NCBI GenBank assembly: GCA_900549225.1
Contig: URNP01000002.1
Coordinates: 24,109 to 88,108, forward strand
DNA: 64,000 nucleotides
Source: an uncultured Eubacteriales bacterium
Lineage (GTDB): Bacteria > Bacillota > Clostridia > Christensenellales > CAG-917
Reading direction: 5' to 3'
The position numbers and the translations under genes were made by a program. The notes under the pieces were generated by a model, which saw nothing but the letters and a program-made list of their open reading frames with translations, made no database searches and was not told the DNA's origin. Shown piece after piece: positions 58,404 to 64,000 of the stretch. Numbering within the stretch: the stretch's first letter is position 1; each line of letters starts with the position of its first letter.

Positions 58404-59342
58404 ATGAAAATAGTGTTTATGGGCACGCCCGACTTTTCGGCAGTCGTGCTTGAAAAACTCAATTCGGTATATCCCGTGTCCTGTGTGGTTACGGGGCTCG
58501 ACAAACCCGTCGGACGCGGATATCAACTCAAAGCGTCACCGCTCAAGGTCAAGGCGCTCGAACTCGGCATACCCGTTTTGCAATACGAGAAGGTGTCGAG
58601 AGAAGGCATCGAAGATATTGAGAACCTCAATCCCGACGTCGTCGTCACGGCGGCATTCGGTCAGATTTTGAGCGAAAAATTCCTTTCCATTCCCAAATAC
58701 GGCGTTCTCAACGTGCACGCGTCGTTGTTGCCAAAGTTGAGAGGGTCGTCTCCGATTCAGTGGTCAATCATCAACGGCGACGAGCAGAGCGGAATCACAA
58801 TTATGCGCACCGTCAAAGCGGTCGACGCAGGCGATATTTTGCTTGAAAAATCAACTTCAATCGGAAAAGACGAAACCGCAGGTGAACTTTTTGACAGACT
58901 TGCAATTCTCGGCGGCGAAGCGATTTGCGAAGCAATATCGCTTGTAGAAAGCGGAAAAGCCGTCTTTACGCCGCAAGACGAGTCGCAAGCAACGCATTGC
59001 TCGATGATAAAAAAAGAGGACGGAAATATCGACTTTTCAAAATCCGCACACGAAATCGACTGTTTCGTGAGAGGAATGACTCCGTGGCCGTCGGCGTTTA
59101 CGCACGTTTTTGGCAAAACACTGAAAGTTTTCAAAGTCGAAAAAGAAGAATTTTCAGGTCAATTGCTCAACGGATTTGAAAACGGTCAGGTTGTGAAATC
59201 AAATTCAAAAGAGGGTTTGATCGTCAAAGTGAAAGACGGCGCTTTGCGCCTTAAAGAGATTCAACTCGAGGGCGGAAAACGTATGTCGGACACTGCGTTT
59301 TTGCTTGGCAGAAACGTTGAAGTCGGCACTAAATTGGGATAA
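58404..59342 (+). CDS. fmt: Methionyl-tRNA formyltransferase
   Basis: A 312-residue enzyme. The formyltransferase core has KIVFMGTPDFSA at the start, LNVHASLLPKLRGSSPIQW near 103-121 with the catalytic Asn/His, and the Asp in the AVDAGDIL segment. The C-terminal OB-like tRNA-binding domain starts near 205. A GTG two codons earlier (58398) is less likely because TAGGTG lies at the right place for ATG 58404. Confidence 0.95.
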   Translation: MKIVFMGTPDFSAVVLEKLNSVYPVSCVVTGLDKPVGRGYQLKASPLKVKALELGIPVLQYEKVSREGIEDIENLNPDVVVTAAFGQILSEKFLSIPKYGVLNVHASLLPKLRGSSPIQWSIINGDEQSGITIMRTVKAVDAGDILLEKSTSIGKDETAGELFDRLAILGGEAICEAISLVESGKAVFTPQDESQATHCSMIKKEDGNIDFSKSAHEIDCFVRGMTPWPSAFTHVFGKTLKVFKVEKEEFSGQLLNGFENGQVVKSNSKEGLIVKVKDGALRLKEIQLEGGKRMSDTAFLLGRNVEVGTKLG

Positions 59343-59393
59343 AAACCATCTTTTTATCGCATTGAAAAATAAAAAATCAACGATAGCAAACGT

Positions 59394-60674
59394 ATGAGAG
59401 AACATATAGACAGCGCATACAAAATTCTTTCAAAGGTGTTTCAGGACGGAACGTACAGCAATATGGCTCTCGCAGGCGAACGCGTGAGCGATATGAGTAC
59501 GCGTCTCGTCTACGGCACGCTCGAAGAAAACGTCAAAATCGATTATATCCTTGCGCAGTTGATTGCAAAAAAACCGCAAAAATCCGTGCTTGTACTGCTC
59601 AAAATCGGCACTTACGCGCTTTTGAATCTCACCGACGTGCCGAAATTTGCAATCGTAAGCGAGTGCGTGGAAGTTGCAAAGTCAAACGGAAAGGGCGGCG
59701 CGAGCGGATTTGTCAATGCGGTGCTGAAAAAGGTTTCCGACGGACAATTCACGCTTCCCAAAGAAAGCGATGAAGATTATATTTCGGTGACGTACTCGAA
59801 GCCGAAGTGGTTTTGCGATAAACTCGAAAAGGAATACGGAAAAGACGTTGCTTTGCAAATCGTATCCGCAAAATCCGACGCTCTCGAACATATCAGAATC
59901 AACTCTCGTATGGCGACGAGCGAGGACGTAGAATTCCTGCTTAAAAAAAGCAAAACGGATTACCGCAAGAGCGACGTAGGCGGATATATCGTCAAGGCTA
60001 CGGACAGCGTAAAGCGTATGTTTGACAAAGGATTGGTGACTTTCCAATCTCCATCGAGCATGCTCGCGGTGCAGGCGTTAGGCGTTCAAGACGGGGCGCA
60101 GATTCTCGATATATGTTCCGCACCGGGTGGCAAAGCGATTTATATGAGCGAACTTTGTCCGCACGGAAAAATCACCGCTTGCGATCTTCATCCTCACAGA
60201 GTCGCACTCATACAGAAATACAAAAATCGTATGCACACGCCAAACGTCAAAGCCGTGCAAGCAGACGCGTGTGTGTACAGCGAGGAGTGGAAAGACACCT
60301 TCGATTTCGTACTATGCGACGCGCCTTGCTCGTGTCTGGGAACTTTCAAAAAGCATCCCGACGTGTTTTTGAACAAGGACGAAAAATGCGTGAGCGAACT
60401 TGCCGCAACGCAAAGGAAAATCGTTGAAAACGCCGCAAAATATCTCAAAGTCGGAGGCGCAATGGTATATTCTACCTGCACGTTGTTCAAAGAAGAAAAC
60501 GGCGACGTCGTTGACGATTTCATTTCAAAAAATCAATCCTATTCGCTTGAAAAGATAAGCGGAGTAGAACATATCGACGGCGGCAAGTACGCCGATAACG
60601 ACGGGAAGATTCAAATTCTTCCGCACGATGAATACGACGGTTTCTTCATCGCAAAAATTAGGAGAGTAAAATGA
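59394..60674 (+). CDS. rsmB: 16S rRNA m5C967 methyltransferase RsmB
   Basis: A 426-residue RsmB. An N-terminal NusB-like domain (~1-125) precedes the methyltransferase domain with LDICSAPGGKAIYMSEL near 238-254. The two catalytic cysteine motifs are DAPCSCLGTFKKHPD near 308-322 and VYSTCTL near 358-364. The upstream neighbour fmt and the downstream rlmN match the conserved order. Its stop overlaps the rlmN ATG. Confidence 0.95.
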   Translation: MREHIDSAYKILSKVFQDGTYSNMALAGERVSDMSTRLVYGTLEENVKIDYILAQLIAKKPQKSVLVLLKIGTYALLNLTDVPKFAIVSECVEVAKSNGKGGASGFVNAVLKKVSDGQFTLPKESDEDYISVTYSKPKWFCDKLEKEYGKDVALQIVSAKSDALEHIRINSRMATSEDVEFLLKKSKTDYRKSDVGGYIVKATDSVKRMFDKGLVTFQSPSSMLAVQALGVQDGAQILDICSAPGGKAIYMSELCPHGKITACDLHPHRVALIQKYKNRMHTPNVKAVQADACVYSEEWKDTFDFVLCDAPCSCLGTFKKHPDVFLNKDEKCVSELAATQRKIVENAAKYLKVGGAMVYSTCTLFKEENGDVVDDFISKNQSYSLEKISGVEHIDGGKYADNDGKIQILPHDEYDGFFIAKIRRVK

Positions 60675-61744
60675 GCGACTGCACGGATAAAAAGGTATTG
60701 TTGGGACTTTCAAAAGAGGAAATATCCTCTTTGTTGCCCGATTGTCCGAAATACACTGCGTCGCAAATTCGCGCTTTTTTGTTTGACGGCAAAGATTTTG
60801 ACGAAATGACGTCGCTAAAAAAGGACTTGCGAGAAAAACTCAAAGAGAATTTCGTTGCGAATCCCGTAAAAATTCTCGAAGTATTTACGGGAAAATCGGG
60901 CACGAAAAAGTATCTTTTCCGCCTTTCCGACGACAATCTTATCGAAGGCGTCTATATGCCGCACGATTACGGCAATACGCTTTGTCTTTCAACTCAAATC
61001 GGTTGCAGAATGGGTTGCACGTTCTGTGCTTCTACGCTCGACGGACTCGTTCGCAATCTATCGAGTGCGGAAATGCTCGGACAGGTGATATGCGTCAATC
61101 GCGACAACGGCGGCAGTGCAAAATCGAGAGCGGTCACCAATCTCGTGCTTATGGGAAGCGGCGAACCGTTTGACAATTACGACAACGTTCTCGATTTTCT
61201 CGACAAGGTTTCGAGCGAGGACGGAATCAATATCAGCGAGCGTAACATATCGCTCTCAACGTCGGGACTTTGCGACAAAATCCGCATGTTTGCAACGAGC
61301 GGACACAAAGTCACGCTGTCAATCAGCCTTCACGCGCCTTTTGACGATTTGAGAAGCGCTCTTATGCCCGTAAATAAGGCGTATTGCGTGAAAGAACTCG
61401 TTGACAGCGCAAAGTATTACTTCGACAACACGGGGCGCAGAGTAATTTTTGAGTACACTCTCATAAAAGGCGAGAACGACTCGGACGCTTGCGCAAGAGA
61501 ACTTTCAAGATTGCTCAAAGGTTTTCCCGCACACGTCAACCTTATCCGCTTGAACGAGGTCAAGGAGCGCAACCACATAGCGCCGAGCGTTGACGCGACG
61601 GAAGAGTTTTTGCAAAAACTTCAAAAACTCGGGGTGTCGGCAACCATACGTCGAAGTCTTGGCAACGACATAGAAGGGGCGTGCGGACAACTAAGGCGCA
61701 GATATCTTCAAAACGTCGAGCAATCTCAAGCACAAGCGGAATAA
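60671..61744 (+). CDS. rlmN: 23S rRNA/tRNA m2A methyltransferase RlmN
   Basis: A 357-residue radical SAM enzyme that makes 2-methyladenosine at A2503 of 23S rRNA. The cluster motif CRMGCTFC near residues 114-121 and the later MGSGEPFDNYDNV, SLHAPFDDLRSALMP and ATIRRSLGNDIEGACGQL (with a conserved Cys) are intact. In most Firmicutes prpC and prkC follow; here rsgA follows after 18 bases. Confidence 0.96.
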   Translation: MSDCTDKKVLLGLSKEEISSLLPDCPKYTASQIRAFLFDGKDFDEMTSLKKDLREKLKENFVANPVKILEVFTGKSGTKKYLFRLSDDNLIEGVYMPHDYGNTLCLSTQIGCRMGCTFCASTLDGLVRNLSSAEMLGQVICVNRDNGGSAKSRAVTNLVLMGSGEPFDNYDNVLDFLDKVSSEDGINISERNISLSTSGLCDKIRMFATSGHKVTLSISLHAPFDDLRSALMPVNKAYCVKELVDSAKYYFDNTGRRVIFEYTLIKGENDSDACARELSRLLKGFPAHVNLIRLNEVKERNHIAPSVDATEEFLQKLQKLGVSATIRRSLGNDIEGACGQLRRRYLQNVEQSQAQAE

Positions 61745-61762
61745 ATCGTAGACAAAAGCAAT

Positions 61763-62620
61763 ATGAAAACGTACAAAGGCAGAGTTATAAAAGCGGTTGC
61801 GTCAAAGTTTTTCGTTGACACCGAGGACGGCGTCAAGGTTTGTTTTGCACGCAAAAAACTCAAAAACGACGGTTTGATTTACGTTGGCGACTACGTTGAA
61901 ATCGCAAAAGAACGCGACAGTTTCGTCATAGAAAGTGTAAGCGAGCGCAAAAACCGCCTTATTCGTCCGTACGTTGCCAACGTTGACGTTTGCTTTATCG
62001 TCATCGCACCCGAGCCTGAACCCGATTTTTTACTCGTCGACAAGATTATCGTCAATTGCCTCGTCGAGGGGATTCAACCCGTTCTCGTCAAGAATAAATG
62101 CGACTTGAAGCCTATCGATACGAGCGAATACGACGGAGTCGCGGAGCAAATCGAGTGCAGTGCGCAAACAGGCGACAACGTTAAGAAAATCGTTGAGTTT
62201 GCAAAAGGTAAAACCGCATGTTTCGCAGGACAATCGGCAGTCGGGAAGAGTTCGCTTTTGAACAATATCCTCGATTGCGATTTGCTCGAAGTCGGAGAAC
62301 TTGCCAAGAAGATAAAACGAGGCAAAAACACCACTCGAAAGACGGAAATCTTCCATATCGGCGATTCGACTTATTTCGTTGACACTTGCGGCTTTTCTAT
62401 GCTCGAAACGGTTGACGTAGCCCCCGAAAATTTAAGGCTGTATTTCGACGATTTGGAAGCGTTCAGAAAAGAGTGCCGTTTCAATATGTGCACGCATATA
62501 GACGAGCCCGATTGCGCAGTAAAAGCGCACGTTGGCAATGAAATCGGCAAGGGAAGATACGAAAGATACAAAACAATATATAAAGAACTCGTAGAAAGAA
62601 AAGAACAGCAATACGATTAG
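61763..62620 (+). CDS. rsgA: Small ribosomal subunit biogenesis GTPase RsgA
   Basis: A 285-residue circularly permuted GTPase that checks late 30S assembly. An N-terminal OB fold (~1-70) is followed by NKCDL, then G1 GQSAVGKSSLLN near 154-165 and DTCGFS (G3). The C-terminal zinc finger is CRFNMCTHIDEPDCAVKAH near 234-252. It lies between rlmN and rpe with no protein kinase or phosphatase gene. Confidence 0.95.
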   Translation: MKTYKGRVIKAVASKFFVDTEDGVKVCFARKKLKNDGLIYVGDYVEIAKERDSFVIESVSERKNRLIRPYVANVDVCFIVIAPEPEPDFLLVDKIIVNCLVEGIQPVLVKNKCDLKPIDTSEYDGVAEQIECSAQTGDNVKKIVEFAKGKTACFAGQSAVGKSSLLNNILDCDLLEVGELAKKIKRGKNTTRKTEIFHIGDSTYFVDTCGFSMLETVDVAPENLRLYFDDLEAFRKECRFNMCTHIDEPDCAVKAHVGNEIGKGRYERYKTIYKELVERKEQQYD

Positions 62621-62656
62621 TAATTATTAATTATTCATTACCACCACGGAGGTCAT

Positions 62657-63298
62657 ATGTTAGTAGCACCGTCAATGCTTGCCGCCGACTTTGGGAATAT
62701 GGCGAGTGAAGTGAAAAATATCGAAAAATGGGGCGCAGATATCGTGCATTGCGACGTTATGGACGGCGTGTACGTGCCAAACATAACTTTCGGTATGCCG
62801 ATGGTAAAGGCGTTTAGGCGCAACACCGATCTGCCTATCGACGCTCATCTTATGATAACCAAACCCGAAAAATACGTCGGTCAGTTTTGCGATGCAGGCG
62901 CGGATATCGTCACGTTTCATCCCGATGCGTCGGACGACGTTCAAGGTGCGCTAAACACGATAAAATCGAAAGGCAAGAAGTGTGGACTCGTTGTCAATGC
63001 GGACGTAAATTTTGACGTGGTAAAGCCGTATTTGAGCCAAATCGATATGCTTGTGATTATGACGGTTCAGGCAGGATTCGGCGGGCAGAGTTTCAAACCC
63101 GAATGCCTTGAAAAAGCGAAACTCGGCGCAATCGAGCGTGAAAAACACGGCTATAAATATCTCATCGAAGTTGACGGCGGTGTGAGCGAGGACAATATCG
63201 CTATGATAAAGACCGCAGGCGTTGATATTTGCGTGGCAGGAAGTTCAGTGTTCAAATCCGCAAATCCCGAGCAAACCGTCAAGGCTCTTCACGTTTGA
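62657..63298 (+). CDS. rpe: Ribulose-phosphate 3-epimerase
   Basis: A 213-residue TIM-barrel epimerase of the pentose phosphate pathway. The conserved blocks are APSMLAADFGNM, HCDVMDGVYVPNITFG near 31-46, DAHLMI near 62-67, MTVQAGFGGQSFKPECL near 134-150 and EVDGGV near 170-175. AGGTC precedes ATG 62657. The thiN gene that follows rpe in Bacillus is absent, and a terminator comes next. Confidence 0.96.
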   Translation: MLVAPSMLAADFGNMASEVKNIEKWGADIVHCDVMDGVYVPNITFGMPMVKAFRRNTDLPIDAHLMITKPEKYVGQFCDAGADIVTFHPDASDDVQGALNTIKSKGKKCGLVVNADVNFDVVKPYLSQIDMLVIMTVQAGFGGQSFKPECLEKAKLGAIEREKHGYKYLIEVDGGVSEDNIAMIKTAGVDICVAGSSVFKSANPEQTVKALHV

Positions 63299-63333
63299 AT
63301 TACTCGATAGTATAAAATACCAATAAATGAAAG

Positions 63334-63362
63334 AAACGAATCGAAATCGGTTCGTTTTTTTT
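63334..63362 (+). terminator. Terminator after rpe
   Basis: AAACGAA.CG pairs with CG.TTCGTTT over a short loop, followed by a run of T residues. Confidence 0.78.
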
Positions 63363-63414
63363 GTGTCACACAAAGTCTTCAAACGTCATACTTTGTAAAA
63401 AAACGAGGTGAAGT

Positions 63415-63507
63415 ATGAACAAAATCATTTGCGTCAATCCGCCCAAATTCATCAAAGCGATACTGCGACTTTTCGTCAAGAAGGATAAAGAGAAAGAGAA
63501 TAAATAA
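63415..63507 (+). CDS. spoVM: SpoVM-like stage V sporulation peptide
   Basis: A 30-residue amphipathic peptide: an N-terminal hydrophobic stretch, then PKFIKAILRLFVKK, then a short charged tail. B. subtilis SpoVM is a 26-residue peptide with a PKFLGGIVRAML core; it senses the curved forespore membrane and anchors SpoIVA for coat assembly. The gene lies between rpe and rpmB, exactly where spoVM lies in Bacillus. A strong GAGGTG site is five bases before ATG. The PKF sits one residue later than in Bacillus (residues 10-12), with an extra proline before it. It is too short for most gene finders. Confidence 0.85.
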   Translation: MNKIICVNPPKFIKAILRLFVKKDKEKENK

Positions 63508-63545
63508 AGCGAAATAAGTGTTTCGCAATTCAAATAAATTTACAA

Positions 63546-63573
63546 CAAAAAAAACGCCTTCCTTTCGGAAGGC
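63546..63573 (-). terminator. Terminator of rpmB
   Basis: GCCTTCC (63556-63562) and GGAAGGC (63567-63573) pair perfectly over TTTC; the minus strand continues with a run of U residues. Confidence 0.88.
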
Positions 63574-63604
63574 TAACGTTGATTGCTACATTATTCAGAA
63601 GGAA

Positions 63605-63796
63605 TTACGCACGGTCAACTTTGCCGGAACGAAGACAACGTGTGCAAACATATGTATCTTCAACTCCGCCGGTCGGTGTATTGACTTTGACTTTTTGGAC
63701 GTTGGGAGCCCAACTGCGTCTGGTCTTTCTGTTGCTGTGGCTGACTGCGTTGCCGCTCATTCTGCCTTTTCCGCATACACTACAAACTCTGGACAT
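63605..63796 (-). CDS. rpmB: Ribosomal protein bL28
   Basis: A 63-residue bL28: CSVCGKG near the N-terminus, NAVSHSNRKTRRSWAPNVQ in the middle and CTRCLRSGKV near the C-terminus. The two CxxC pairs make it the zinc-binding form. AGGAGG precedes ATG 63796. It is on the opposite strand to spoVM and divergent from the Asp23 gene, as in Bacillus. Confidence 0.96.
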   Translation of the reverse strand: MSRVCSVCGKGRMSGNAVSHSNRKTRRSWAPNVQKVKVNTPTGGVEDTYVCTRCLRSGKVDRA

Positions 63797-63826
63797 ATAC
63801 TGTACCTCCTAATTTGAACGATTGAT

Positions 63827-63855
63827 ATTCTAACAAATATAAATAGGTTTTGCAA
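63827..63855 (-). promoter_or_regulatory. rpmB promoter
   Basis: Minus strand TTGCAA (63855-63850), 17-base spacer, TAGAAT (63832-63827). Confidence 0.68.
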
Positions 63856-63882
63856 CTGATTTGCATAAAATTTGTGATTTAG

Positions 63883-63911
63883 TTGCAAAAAATTATCTTA
63901 TATAGTAATAT
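63883..63911 (+). promoter_or_regulatory. Promoter of the Asp23/Gls24 gene
   Basis: TTGCAA (63883-63888), 17-base spacer, TAATAT (63906-63911), divergent from the rpmB promoter. Confidence 0.65.
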
Positions 63912-63929
63912 TTTAGAAAAGGAAAAGAT

Positions 63930-64000
63930 ATGTCGCTTTCAACTTCGAATAAGTTTGGCAAAATATCCGTAAGCGAAGAGGCTATGCAGGCCGTTGCAAG
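63930..64000 (+). CDS. Asp23/Gls24 family (YloU-like) protein, 5' end only
   Basis: The first 23 residues, including NKFGKISVSEEAMQAVA, match the start of Asp23/Gls24 envelope-stress proteins, which typically begin with a (Y/F)GKI.IS.EV...IA pattern. AAAGGAAAA precedes ATG 63930. The position divergent from rpmB matches yloU in B. subtilis, where yloV and the fatty acid genes follow. The rest lies outside the window. Confidence 0.75.
   Translation, partial: MSLSTSNKFGKISVSEEAMQAVA

Noticed and set aside
1..64000. CRISPR arrays, prophage, transposases or a toxin-antitoxin/defence island
   Set aside because: I saw no regularly spaced direct repeats, no cas, integrase, transposase, phage or restriction genes on either strand.

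Overview
The window looks like a chromosomal segment of a Gram-positive, probably endospore-forming member of the Firmicutes/Clostridia, most likely an uncultured gut lineage. The evidence is gene order: two long stretches reproduce the Bacillus/Clostridium housekeeping order (rpmF-plsX-rnc-smc-ftsY-ylxM-ffh-rpsP-khpA-rimM-trmD, and yloC-gmk-rpoZ-coaBC-priA-def-fmt-rsmB-rlmN-rsgA-rpe-spoVM-rpmB-asp23). Other pointers are an SRP RNA with an Alu-type 5' domain, an IleRS of the IleS2 type, a single-chain GlyRS, and the sporulation-linked genes ylbJ and spoVM. Genus-level assignment is not possible by eye. Most promoters read as sigma-A type with 17-base spacers, and most transcription units end in clear hairpin terminators.

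Layout: 1-2500 holds the 5' part of the SRP RNA, an ABC exporter pair and tRNA-Gly (all minus), with a cluster of palindromic operator-like sites upstream of the exporter. 2.6-7.4 kb is ileS, an RlmI-like methyltransferase and an RluA-like pseudouridine synthase. 7.7-10.4 kb (minus) carries a sigma-like small protein, ylbJ and tmcAL. 10.5-26.9 kb is the long plus-strand block pta-ackA, rpmF, plsX-rnc-smc, ftsY, ylxM-ffh, rpsP-khpA-rimM-trmD, rbgA-rnhB-yraN and rplS, interrupted by two repeat-rich gaps (13.1-13.4 and 19.2-19.65 kb). The usual yceD and acpP are absent from this block.

27-48 kb is more mixed: a lipoprotein/GT-C membrane fusion, a possibly leaderless small gene, glyS, a Cys/Gly-rich peptide, a TspO-like protein, a surE/DHH-DHH nucleotide-recycling operon, a GDPD, lepA-hemW, PRPP synthetase, an MBL-fold hydrolase, Rho with an N/Q-rich insert, a CorC-type protein, a structured RNA candidate followed by tRNA-Ser, an AT-rich DUF1643 gene, a broken DUF1893 gene, and a 565-residue DUF1508 protein with a very long charged low-complexity region.

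48-64 kb is pcrA, ligA and the priA/fmt/rlmN housekeeping operon, ending in spoVM, rpmB (opposite strand) and the start of an Asp23/Gls24 gene. remA, prpC-prkC and thiN, usually part of this order, are missing here.

I found no CRISPR array, prophage, transposase or obvious defence island. The most unusual items are the DUF1508 charged-tail protein, the CBM-like/GT-C fusion, the N/Q-rich Rho insert, the repeated hairpin families, and the RNA candidate plus AT-rich gene around tRNA-Ser.
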